Source of the DNA: Anaerolineales bacterium
GTDB lineage: Bacteria > Chloroflexota > Anaerolineae > 4572-78 > J111
Direction of reading: 5' to 3'
Assembly: GCA_015075185.1 (NCBI GenBank)
Contig: JABTUW010000005.1
Span: 558,001-622,000, forward strand
Length of the DNA: 64,000 nucleotides
The position numbers were made by a program, and so were the translations under genes. The notes under the pieces are model-generated. The model did not search any database. It was not told the origin of the DNA and was given only the letters and a program-made list of their open reading frames with translations. Shown here one piece after another: positions 52,028 to 59,927 of the stretch; position 1 is the stretch's first letter, and each line of letters starts with the position of its first letter.

Positions 52028-52756
52028 TTATGAAAATCCCGGATATAACTTCTTCATACAATCTGGACATATGGCATGGCTAAAGAGAACTTCGCTGTGA
52101 TCGCTAATATAGGTCTCTACTTGCTGCCAGTAACCTTCGTCGGTACGTATTTTTTTGCAGGAAGCACAGATGGGAATGATGCCTCTCAAGATTTTGATTT
52201 CCTTTTGCGCCTTTTCCAGTCTGTCTGCTCGTTCCTGGGCTAATTCATACAGCCTCGCATTCTCAATAATCAACGGATCAAACTCTGCGTCCGCGGGACA
52301 ATCTTTATCCACAATTTCATATTGAGATTCCGCCGTTTTACTTTCCACGTCAAACGTTTTGCGGTGAAGCCGCATCGTCTTATTGTGTTTGTCGGCTAAG
52401 TAGTACAAGCATAAATTCAAGGGACAGGACAGGAAGGGATTATCGACAATTTCATGTAACTCTTTATAAGCGGCAATACCGTACAAATTATGCCAAACGT
52501 AGTTCTGGCCCTGATCTGCCGGCTCAATATCCAGGCTTTCGGCAAATCCATTCTTTACAAAAAGTTCGATCATGGTGGAGAGATCCTCTAAACTGCCTTT
52601 CTCCTCAAATTGGAAATCGTGACTGTTAAGATAATCAATTATTTCTTTCCCGACATCCTTGAGAATAGACCCCTGGGCAAACGCATTGTACTTTGCCAGA
52701 ATCTTGCCAAAAGCAACCAGGAGGGCTTCGTAAAGTACTTTCTGAAAATCCTCCAC
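52028..52756 (-). CDS. Cys-rich sensor-like protein between nuoG and nfnA
   Basis: The 242-residue protein starts with GTG at 52754-52756, with GGGAGG 7 bases upstream. The N-terminal 150 residues (MEDFQKVLYEALLVAFGKIL...) include SCPLNLCLYYLADKHNKT, a pair of cysteines, and no known domain that I can name. A helix at about 165-200 (ENARLYELAQERADRLEKAQKEI) is probably coiled coil. The C-terminal part, IPICASCKKIRTDEGYWQQVE, followed by CPDCMKKLYP, is a conserved tail otherwise found at the end of bacterial PAS and receiver-containing signalling proteins. It lies inside the nuo-nfn operon, so it may sense the redox state or a ligand and modulate the complex. Confidence 0.65.
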   Translation of the reverse strand: MEDFQKVLYEALLVAFGKILAKYNAFAQGSILKDVGKEIIDYLNSHDFQFEEKGSLEDLSTMIELFVKNGFAESLDIEPADQGQNYVWHNLYGIAAYKELHEIVDNPFLSCPLNLCLYYLADKHNKTMRLHRKTFDVESKTAESQYEIVDKDCPADAEFDPLIIENARLYELAQERADRLEKAQKEIKILRGIIPICASCKKIRTDEGYWQQVETYISDHSEVLFSHAICPDCMKKLYPGFS

Positions 52757-52775
52757 GCCTACCTCCCTTCAGCAA

Positions 52776-55358
52776 TCACCTATCTATTCTCTCAACCCGA
52801 ACCGCATACGCCTTTGCGCTTGGGGTCAGATGAGGGAACAGGCTAGAGGCGCTGAGCCGGTTGAAACTAATAAATGCAGCCCCTTCCGGCAGCAGCCCAT
52901 TTGCCCGGCGAACCAGGCACTCGGCGCTGCCGTAGGGCGAGACCACTTTGGCCAGGCAGCCCTCGGCCAGACCCAACCGCTCGGCATCGAGCGGGTTGAG
53001 ATGCAGAATTTCTTCTTGTTTGACCAGGTTCATGCCCGCCACCTGCTCAGTCAGGCCGGCGCCGTGGTAGTACAGCAAATTGCGCTCGGTCAGCAGGGTT
53101 AGCGGGAAGGCGTCGCTGGCGAAGCGAGGAATACCATTCAGGCTGAAGGGCGCGACTTCCGTCGGGGGGACCGGTTCGAAGCGCCGGATATAACCCGTTA
53201 GATCGAGTGTCTCATAAGCAGCCCCGGCATAGGCGGGCACCAGGGCCGCAATCTCGGCTATCACCGCTGCCGCCGCCGGGTAAGACCACGCTGTGTCCAT
53301 TCGTTCTGCTACATCCCGGACAATCATCCAGCCGGGCCGGGCCAGTCGCAAGGGTGAAATCGCCTGATGTAAGCGCTGCACCCGTCCTTCCATGTTAGTC
53401 AGCGTGCCGTCCTGCTCGGCGAAGGTCGTCGCGGGCAGCACCACATGGGCGTACTGCATCGCCTCGGTCTCGACAATATCCTGCACCAGCAAAAATTCCA
53501 GGTTGGCTAATTCCGGGAGCGGCGGCATTTCCCCGGCCAGCCAGAGAGCCTTGAGCTGTCCCTGGCGGATTCCTTCGACCATGCCTTCATAAGTTAAGCC
53601 CGGTTGGGCGCTCAACTTTGTTCCCCAGGCTGTCTCAAAGGTAGCGCGAGCATTCGCATCGCTCACCGGGCGATAGCCGGGCAGCAGGGCCGGATGGAGG
53701 CCCAGATCATACGCGCCGACGAAATTGCCTTCACCCGGCACACCCATAACGCCTGCGCCCAATACGGAAGCCAGATGACGAATAGTCTTGATGCTCTCCA
53801 TTGCCGTGGGGTGGTGGGTCACGCCGGAGCCGTAAATAAATACCATACGGCTGCCGCGATGTTTCGCCAGCAGGTGGGCTGCCTGGGTAATCACTTCTGG
53901 TGCAACCCCGGTGATACTGCTTACTTGCGCCGGGTCCAGCCCGTTAAACGTTGAACGTTCAACATTTAACTGACTCATAATCCCGGCCAGTAAGACATGA
54001 TCCGTAGCAATATTGGGTTGAAGCCAGAGCCCTGCTTCCTGGGCCAGCTTGGTCTGGCGGGTGTCTATGGCCAGCAAAGCTGCGCCCCGGCTCAAGGCAT
54101 GGCGAATTTGCAGGTCCAGGATCGGATGCGAGTCAAAGAGATTCGCGCCAATTACCAGGATACAGTCTGCCTCGCGCACCTCGTGGATGGCGGGAGCGTC
54201 AATATCCCGCAGGGTTTTGATCAATTCAAGCATATCGCTGCGTTCGGGGAAACCGGCGGCCAGGGCAATGTTATGGCTGCCCATCACCGTCCGGGTGAAT
54301 TTTTGCAGTAAGTAATTCTCCTCATTTGTGGCGACAGCCGAGGCGACGGCGGCAAAGGAATCGCCCTGGTAACTGCTAAGGCGCTCGGCGACAACGGCCA
54401 GCGCCTCGTCCCAGGAAACCTCGACCAAACGGTTGTTGCGCCGCAGCAGGGGTGTTTTCAGCCGGGTGGGACTATGGACTACCTCGACCACCCCAAAGCG
54501 GCCGCGGGTGCAGAGCTGCCCGCCACTGGTCGGGCCATCGGCCCGACCAACGGTGCGCATGACTTTGTTGTTTTTCACCTGTACATCCACTTCGCAGCCC
54601 ACTGCACAGTAGGGGCAAACGCTGGGTATAGTGGCTGCCGGCGTCCCTTCCCACTTGCCGCGCTTGTCGGCCAGGGCGCCGGTGGGGCAGACATCCACGC
54701 AGGAGCCGCAAAATTCGCAGTTGGTGTCCAGGTGGGAACGGCCAAAGGCGGTCCCGACAATGGTGTGCTCGCCGCGATTCACAAAAGCCAGCGTCCCGGT
54801 ATGGCGCACCTCCTGGCAGACTCGCACACAGCGCCCGCACAAAATGCATAGGTTGTAATCCCGGTCAAAGAAGGGGTCCTCGTGCTCGACCGGCAGGCCG
54901 CGATAGGTGATCGGGTAAGGCAGGTCGGTGATTTCGAGGTAATCCACCAGCTTCTGCAATTCGCACTGGCCGTTGGCCGGGCAGTACTGGCAGCCGGTCG
55001 TTACCGCCGCCTTGCGAATGGTCCCGCAGTGAAAGAGACCGCAGTCAACCTTGCAGACCAGGCAGGTGTAGGGATGCTCGGCCAGGATCAGGCTGAGGAT
55101 TTCGCGCCGCAGATTTTGCAGGGTCTCGGTCTCGGTCTGGACGACCAGCCCCTCGCTAACGGGGACGGTGCAGGCTGTCGGGTAGCCCCGCAGTTGCTCT
55201 ATCTGGACAACGCACATGCGGCATGCGCCGGCCGGCCGGAGTTGGGGTAGGTAACAGAGGGTCGGCACATAAATTCCCTGCGCCTGCGCCGCTTCCAGGA
55301 CGGTCATGCCGGGTTCGGCTTTGACTTGCTGGCCATTAATCGTCAGTGAGATGGACAT
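52776..55358 (-). CDS. nuoG: NuoG/formate-dehydrogenase-like subunit without a Mo/W active-site residue
   Basis: The 860-residue protein starts at MSISLTINGQ (ATG at 55356-55358; AAGGGAAG upstream). Plant-type [2Fe-2S] ligands are C35, C46, C49, C63. A His-Cys cluster follows (H95, C99, C102 and a late C126/C132) with a 25-residue Cys-rich insertion. Two 4Fe-4S sets are C171/174/177/181 and C214/217/220/224, and a further set is C248/251/255/283. The molybdopterin-like part starts near 290. Formate dehydrogenases have Cys or Sec with His after the NN segment; here the stretch is HNIALAAGFPERS (about 362-374), with neither. It is therefore probably an electron-transfer NuoG-like subunit, not an active formate dehydrogenase. 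It overlaps nothing; nuoF is upstream. Confidence 0.85.
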   Translation of the reverse strand: MSISLTINGQQVKAEPGMTVLEAAQAQGIYVPTLCYLPQLRPAGACRMCVVQIEQLRGYPTACTVPVSEGLVVQTETETLQNLRREILSLILAEHPYTCLVCKVDCGLFHCGTIRKAAVTTGCQYCPANGQCELQKLVDYLEITDLPYPITYRGLPVEHEDPFFDRDYNLCILCGRCVRVCQEVRHTGTLAFVNRGEHTIVGTAFGRSHLDTNCEFCGSCVDVCPTGALADKRGKWEGTPAATIPSVCPYCAVGCEVDVQVKNNKVMRTVGRADGPTSGGQLCTRGRFGVVEVVHSPTRLKTPLLRRNNRLVEVSWDEALAVVAERLSSYQGDSFAAVASAVATNEENYLLQKFTRTVMGSHNIALAAGFPERSDMLELIKTLRDIDAPAIHEVREADCILVIGANLFDSHPILDLQIRHALSRGAALLAIDTRQTKLAQEAGLWLQPNIATDHVLLAGIMSQLNVERSTFNGLDPAQVSSITGVAPEVITQAAHLLAKHRGSRMVFIYGSGVTHHPTAMESIKTIRHLASVLGAGVMGVPGEGNFVGAYDLGLHPALLPGYRPVSDANARATFETAWGTKLSAQPGLTYEGMVEGIRQGQLKALWLAGEMPPLPELANLEFLLVQDIVETEAMQYAHVVLPATTFAEQDGTLTNMEGRVQRLHQAISPLRLARPGWMIVRDVAERMDTAWSYPAAAAVIAEIAALVPAYAGAAYETLDLTGYIRRFEPVPPTEVAPFSLNGIPRFASDAFPLTLLTERNLLYYHGAGLTEQVAGMNLVKQEEILHLNPLDAERLGLAEGCLAKVVSPYGSAECLVRRANGLLPEGAAFISFNRLSASSLFPHLTPSAKAYAVRVERIDR

Positions 55359-55377
55359 CGTTGTACTTCCCTTCATG

Positions 55378-57231
55378 TCAGTTCACCACGACAGCGTGAT
55401 AATTACAACTGTCGTAGCAAGCGCCGCAGTGGATACACAACTTGGGATCAATCACATGGGGCTTCGATTTAGTGCCGCTGATGGCATTAACCGGGCACAT
55501 CCGGGCGCACAGGGTGCAGCCGTTGCAGGCATCGTTAATCCAATAAGTGATCAGGTCCGGGCAGACCGCCGCCGGGCAGCGGTGCTCGACGATGTGGGCC
55601 ATGTACTCATCCCTAAAATAGCGCAGCGTGGTCAGGACCGGGTTGGGCGCGGTTTGCCCCAGGCCGCACAACGAACCGGCCTTGACGGTTTGGGCCAGCG
55701 TTTCCAGCCGGTCGAGGTCGGCCAATTTGCCCTGGCCTGCTCTGATGCGCTCAAGAATATCGAGCATCTGGCGGGTGCCGACGCGGCAGGGCGGGCACTT
55801 GCCGCAGGACTCGGTCTGGATGAAGGAGAGGAAGTAGTAGGCAATGTCCACCATGCAGGTGCGCTCATCCATCACGATCATACCGCCCGAGCCCATGATT
55901 GTTCCGGCGGCGGTCAGCGATTCGTAATCCACCGGGGTGTCCAGTTTATCGGCCGGGATGCAGCCGCCCGACGGCCCGCCGGTTTGCACTGCTTTGATGG
56001 GCCGGCCATCCAGGCTGCCGCCGCCGATGCCGTAGACAATTTCCCGCAGCGGGGTTCCCAGCGGGACTTCGATCAGGCCGGTGTTTTTGACCTTACCGGC
56101 CAGGGCAAATGTCTTGGTCCCCTTGCTGCGCTCGCCGCCGAAGTGAGCATATTCGTCTGCGCCGAGCCGCATAATGGTTGGCAGGGTGGAGAGGGTTTCG
56201 ACGTTGTTGATGACCGTCGGTTTACCCCACAGGCCCGACACTGCCGGGAAGGGTGGGCGGGGCTGGGGCATGCCGCGCTTACCTTCGATGGAGGCGATCA
56301 GCGCCGTTTCTTCGCCGCAGACAAAGGCGCCGGCCCCCTCGCGGATTTGGATGTCGAAATTGAAGCTGGAATCGAGAATATTATTGCCCAGCAATCCAAT
56401 CTGGCGCATCTGGACCAGGCCCTGCCTGAGCCGTTCGACGGCCAGGGGATACTCAGCCCGGATGTAGATATAGGCCGTAGTTGCGCCCAGGGCATACCCG
56501 GCAATTAGGATTCCTTCCAGCAGGGTGTGCGGGTCGCCCTCGATGAGCGAGCGATTCATGAACGCGCCGGGGTCGCCCTCGTCGGCGTTGCAGATGAGAT
56601 ATTTCACATCGCCCGGCCGGTCGCGGCAAATCTGCCATTTCATGGCTGTCGGGAAGCCCGCTCCGCCGCGCCCGCGCAGCCCTGACTTTTTGACCTCGTC
56701 AATCACCTCCTGGGGCGTTATGGCTAGGGCCTTTTCAAAACCCGTATAGCCCTCGCGGGCCAGGCAGTGATCGAAATTGGTCGGATCAATCAGGCCGCAG
56801 TTGCGCAGGATAATGCGCGGCTCGATGCCCAGCATGGGGTGGGCGACCAGCGAGGGAATACCGTCAAACGGTTGCGCCCCGAACACGCCAATAGCCAGGT
56901 CGGCGCAGGGATCATCGCCCAGCAGCCACTTCTCGGTGATTCGCATCGCTCCACGCGTGTTGACGTTGCCATATAAAATAGAAGGCTGTCCCGGCTTGCT
57001 GACAATGACGACCGGTTCCAGGTAACACACGCCGATGCAGCCGACCTGGCTGATTGCCAAATCGAGACCCCGTTCGTCCTGCTGCTTGTGGAAGGCGGTC
57101 AAGGTGTCGCCGGCTCCGGCAGCCTGGCCGCAGGTGGCTGCGCCGATGCGCACCTGGGGCCGGTTGGACTGCTCCAACGCCTGCCACTCGACCTTTGCTT
57201 TGGCTCGCGGTTCTGCCAATGATGTTGCCAT
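55378..57231 (-). CDS. nuoF: NuoF-like NADH-binding subunit with fused ferredoxin domains
   Basis: The 617-residue protein is a NuoF/HndC type diaphorase. The N-terminal thioredoxin-like [2Fe-2S] domain shows C34, C65 and C69 (ATCGQAAG, VGCIGVC), with the fourth ligand not obvious. The FMN and NADH site includes GRGGAGFPTAMKWQICR near 190, CNADEGDPGAFMNR near 215 and GAGAFVCGEETALIASIEG near 300. The 4Fe-4S N3 site is ESCGKCPPCRVGT near 485. Two C-terminal ferredoxin clusters (CNGCTLCARMCPVNA, CIHCGACYDSCNYHA) fill residues 570-610. Such fused subunits occur in hydrogenases and NADH dehydrogenases that reduce NAD. nuoE and nuoG are directly adjacent. Confidence 0.9.
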   Translation of the reverse strand: MATSLAEPRAKAKVEWQALEQSNRPQVRIGAATCGQAAGAGDTLTAFHKQQDERGLDLAISQVGCIGVCYLEPVVIVSKPGQPSILYGNVNTRGAMRITEKWLLGDDPCADLAIGVFGAQPFDGIPSLVAHPMLGIEPRIILRNCGLIDPTNFDHCLAREGYTGFEKALAITPQEVIDEVKKSGLRGRGGAGFPTAMKWQICRDRPGDVKYLICNADEGDPGAFMNRSLIEGDPHTLLEGILIAGYALGATTAYIYIRAEYPLAVERLRQGLVQMRQIGLLGNNILDSSFNFDIQIREGAGAFVCGEETALIASIEGKRGMPQPRPPFPAVSGLWGKPTVINNVETLSTLPTIMRLGADEYAHFGGERSKGTKTFALAGKVKNTGLIEVPLGTPLREIVYGIGGGSLDGRPIKAVQTGGPSGGCIPADKLDTPVDYESLTAAGTIMGSGGMIVMDERTCMVDIAYYFLSFIQTESCGKCPPCRVGTRQMLDILERIRAGQGKLADLDRLETLAQTVKAGSLCGLGQTAPNPVLTTLRYFRDEYMAHIVEHRCPAAVCPDLITYWINDACNGCTLCARMCPVNAISGTKSKPHVIDPKLCIHCGACYDSCNYHAVVVN

Positions 57232-57233
57232 AG

Positions 57234-57689
57234 TTAATCCCCGTATTTCTTGAGTAACTTTTGGGCTTTGGTCGAACTCATCCGGCCGTGCACTTGTTTA
57301 TCCACCACGACCACCGGGGCCAGGGCGCAGCAGCCGAAACAGGCCACGTGCTCCAGGCTAAATTTTTCGTTGGGGGTCGTTTGACCGGCCTTGATCTTGA
57401 GCTGGTGCTCTAGCAATTCGAGGAGACGGGCGCTGCCACGCACGTGACAGGCCGTGCCCAAACAAACTTTGATGGTATGTTCACCGGGTTTGGTAAAACG
57501 GAATTGGGAATAAAATGAGGCGACCCCAAAGATTTCGCCCGGTGAAACTTTGGCAAAATCCCCAATCTCGTCCACAGCTTCGGGCGAGATGTAACCGTAA
57601 GATTCTTGCACTTCTTGAAGCAAGGGGATCAAAAAACCGCGATCTCCTTGCGGGTAGCGGACTAATATCTGTTCAATCTGATCGGCCAT
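57234..57689 (-). CDS. nuoE: NuoE-like [2Fe-2S] subunit
   Basis: The 151-residue protein has the thioredoxin-like [2Fe-2S] ligands C89-ish in VCLGTACHVRGS and the later pair in VACFGCCALAPVVVV. The opening helix IEQILVRYPQGDRGFLIPLLQEVQESYGYI and VASFYSQFRFTKPGEHTIKVC are typical of NuoE. It is the first gene of the nuoEF-G, sensor, nfnAB run. nuoF follows after 2 bases. GAGGT is 6 bases before the ATG. The promoter region carries the twin CRP/FNR-type sites. Confidence 0.9.
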   Translation of the reverse strand: MADQIEQILVRYPQGDRGFLIPLLQEVQESYGYISPEAVDEIGDFAKVSPGEIFGVASFYSQFRFTKPGEHTIKVCLGTACHVRGSARLLELLEHQLKIKAGQTTPNEKFSLEHVACFGCCALAPVVVVDKQVHGRMSSTKAQKLLKKYGD

Positions 57690-57841
57690 GCTGACCTCGT
57701 GGACCGGTGTCTTATCCGGTTGATTTTACTTGATTTGATTGTTTAAATTTTACTGAAGTTAACAGCTAGGGGAAGTCTTCAAAAGGTGAAGGTTTCTTTG
57801 CCCCCTTATCTGCATTATAAGGCAAGTAGGTAGGGGCTAAT

Positions 57842-57879
57842 AGTGACAGATGTCACTAACTCCTGCGACAAATTTCACT
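57842..57879 (-). promoter_or_regulatory. Twin CRP/FNR-type sites upstream of nuoE
   Basis: AGTGA-CAGATG-TCACT (57842-57857) has fully symmetric AGTGA and TCACT half-sites; TGCGA-CAAATT-TCACT (57864-57879) has one degenerate half. The centres are 22 bp apart. The spacing and half-site pattern match the pair upstream of hypF. They lie 150-190 bp upstream of the nuoE start, an activator position. Confidence 0.6.
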
Positions 57880-57887
57880 TAAATGAT

Positions 57888-57922
57888 AAAACACCCGAAG
57901 CCTTTACGACTCCGGGTGTTTT
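57888..57922. terminator. Bidirectional terminator between nuoE promoter and cytochrome c gene
   Basis: AAAACACCCG (57888-57897) pairs with CGGGTGTTTT (57913-57922), followed by TTC-rich sequence on the plus strand and by TTTTAT on the minus strand. It lies 24 bases after the cytochrome c stop codon (minus strand), so it most likely ends that transcript. Confidence 0.75.
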
Positions 57923-57945
57923 TTCTACTTTAGTTTCTTGGATAT

Positions 57946-58854
57946 TTAGCGCTGCCCGTAGGGTTTGGCCGGAACAGATTGTAGGTAAAGCCAGAGGGCG
58001 CTGATTTCTTCATCGCTCATTTGGGCAAAGTTGGGCCAGGGCATCTGCTTTGGATCCAGACTCGATCCATCGGGGCGTTTGCCCTCGCGGATGGCTACGA
58101 GGAAATCCTGCTCAGTCCACTTGCCCAGGCCGGTTTCAGCCTCGGGGGTAAGGTTGGCCGGATAGGGCGGCTCAGCCGGCACGCCCGGAATCGGACCGCC
58201 GGAAAGCGTGGCCCCGTGGCAGCCGCTGCAGGTTTGAGCCAGATACGCGCCATATTCCTTGGTGACACCCGGCTCAACGGCGACCGGCCGTGGCGCTTCA
58301 TGGTTTATTTTCTCGGCTGGGAGGACCGGGATTTGATCGGTCACCAGCAGAACTCGTCCCAACGGTCCCAGGCTGTTGGCGGCAATCTCCTGATCTACCG
58401 GCGGCAGACTCTTGATGTAGGCAATAAGCGCGCCCAGGTCGGTGTCGTTAATGCCATTGAATTCTTCAGACGGCATAACCCACAGGGGTTTGCCACTGGA
58501 GTCAATGCCGTGGCGGATCGCCCGCACCCAGTCGCCGTCGGTGAAAGCGCCGCCAACACCGCCTTGCCCTGCCGTGAGATTACTGGCGTTGATCCGCCCC
58601 AGCAGGGGGTCGTCAATAAAGTCGCCGCCTGCGCCATTTTCTTTGTGGCAGTCCATACAGCCGCGTGTCGCAAAGAGCCGCTTGCCCTCGGCTACCGCAG
58701 CGGCGTCAGTGGGGATGGTAACACGCTCCGGTTGGACATTGTAAGTTTTGTTAAGACGCGACTCGCTCATAAAGTACACGCCGACCAGCGCCAGCAGGAT
58801 TAAGCCTACCAGGCCACCCAGAATGATTCCCAACCACTTTAACACCTTTTTCAT
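57946..58854 (-). CDS. Dihaem cytochrome c, membrane-anchored
   Basis: The 302-residue protein begins with an uncleaved-looking membrane anchor (VLKWLGIILGGLVGLILLALVGVYFM, residues 4-29). Two class I haem c motifs follow: CMDCH near residue 66 and CSGCH near 207, with Met ligands probably in WVMPSEEF and KQMPWPNF. The two domains are similar, which suggests internal duplication. It should face the outside and carry electrons in a respiratory chain. AGAGGAG precedes the ATG. It is transcribed alone. Confidence 0.9.
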   Translation of the reverse strand: MKKVLKWLGIILGGLVGLILLALVGVYFMSESRLNKTYNVQPERVTIPTDAAAVAEGKRLFATRGCMDCHKENGAGGDFIDDPLLGRINASNLTAGQGGVGGAFTDGDWVRAIRHGIDSSGKPLWVMPSEEFNGINDTDLGALIAYIKSLPPVDQEIAANSLGPLGRVLLVTDQIPVLPAEKINHEAPRPVAVEPGVTKEYGAYLAQTCSGCHGATLSGGPIPGVPAEPPYPANLTPEAETGLGKWTEQDFLVAIREGKRPDGSSLDPKQMPWPNFAQMSDEEISALWLYLQSVPAKPYGQR

Positions 58855-58950
58855 AGACTCCTCTTTTGAGATAATTTTTAGGATTACCCCCAGATTAGCC
58901 TATGAACGTCCAGCCATCGTTACGAGCAGCGTTACCGTTCTTTTAATCTG

Positions 58951-59751
58951 TTACAAACCGGCCAATTGCAGTGCCTCTTGAGCTGACTTGCCGTCATGGA
59001 TCACGGCCTTAAAGGCCCGGACTGCCCCGGTGATATTCTCAAAACTCCACACGTTGCGGCCAATAGTTGCGCCCCGCGCGCCGCTCTGGACGACCTCGGT
59101 CATCATATTCAATGCGGCTTCTAACGTCTCTGCCCTGGGTCCTCCAGCAGCGACGACCGGCACCGGGCAGTCGGCCACGATCTGGGCATAAGCTTGAACA
59201 TCGCCGCAGTACGGCACCTTGACCACATCTACGCCAACCTCGGCGGCGCACCGGACGGCCCAGGCAATATCCTCCGGGGCGAAGGAAATCTTTAGACCGT
59301 TGTTTACATCACGCGGGTAAACGTGGCAGATCACCGGTATATCGAAACGGGCCGCCTCGCGAACATAATCGGCGGCCACGCGCAGGTAGGCTCCTTCGGT
59401 GCTGCCGCGCACGTAGGTAACAATTGCCATCGCATCCGCGCCCAGCCGCACGACCTCCTCGGGCGTGGCGACCGGCTCATAAGCGGTGTCGTCGAAACGG
59501 CAGAGGATGCTTTGCACAATCAGGGGCACGGCTCCAGCGTAAGGCAGCCAGGCCGAAGTGGCCGTACCTTTATGCATGGTCACGGCGTCGGGCCGGGCGG
59601 CGACGATAGACGCTAGGGTGGATTGAATATGCCGCAGTCCAGGGGGCAGACCAGTCTGGTAGCCCATTAAGTGATCTACCGCAATAGAACAGAGCCGGCC
59701 AGATGGGTGGGCAAACAGCCGGTTCATGCGAATAGTTTTACCTATATTCAT
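58951..59751 (-). CDS. Class I aldolase of the FbaB/LsrF (DeoC-like) family
   Basis: The 266-residue TIM-barrel protein has the Schiff-base Lys in VVKVPYCGD near residue 177 and PVVAAGGPRA near 200. The start RMNRLFAHPSGRLCSIAVDHLMGYQTGLP is the phosphate-binding end of the family. Members act as fructose-bisphosphate aldolases, 2-amino-3,7-dideoxy-threo-hept-6-ulosonate synthases or LsrF thiolases; the sequence does not discriminate. GGAGGATAC precedes the ATG. No clear operon partner. Confidence 0.8.
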   Translation of the reverse strand: MNIGKTIRMNRLFAHPSGRLCSIAVDHLMGYQTGLPPGLRHIQSTLASIVAARPDAVTMHKGTATSAWLPYAGAVPLIVQSILCRFDDTAYEPVATPEEVVRLGADAMAIVTYVRGSTEGAYLRVAADYVREAARFDIPVICHVYPRDVNNGLKISFAPEDIAWAVRCAAEVGVDVVKVPYCGDVQAYAQIVADCPVPVVAAGGPRAETLEAALNMMTEVVQSGARGATIGRNVWSFENITGAVRAFKAVIHDGKSAQEALQLAGL

Positions 59752-59927
59752 GTATCCTCCAGGATATGATTTTTATTTACGCTCAGATGAGCATGGGGTT
59801 ATACTACGAATAAACGAAGCAAACGCAACTGAACCCCAGTGATTTTTCTAGCCCTCCGTTCTGTATAATCAGGGTCTTGAGTTATAATGAGGAAGTCCAA
59901 CTCAATCCGGTGAGCAAAAATTTGGAA

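Noticed and set aside
52776..55358. Active formate dehydrogenase or [FeFe] hydrogenase
   Set aside because: The Mo/W-ligating Cys/Sec is absent and no H-cluster motifs (TSCCPxW, MPCxxKxxE) are present.
55306..56508. Plus-strand open frame of 400 codons opposite nuoF
   Set aside because: nuoF on the minus strand has all family motifs. The plus frame is a GC-rich shadow without any motif.
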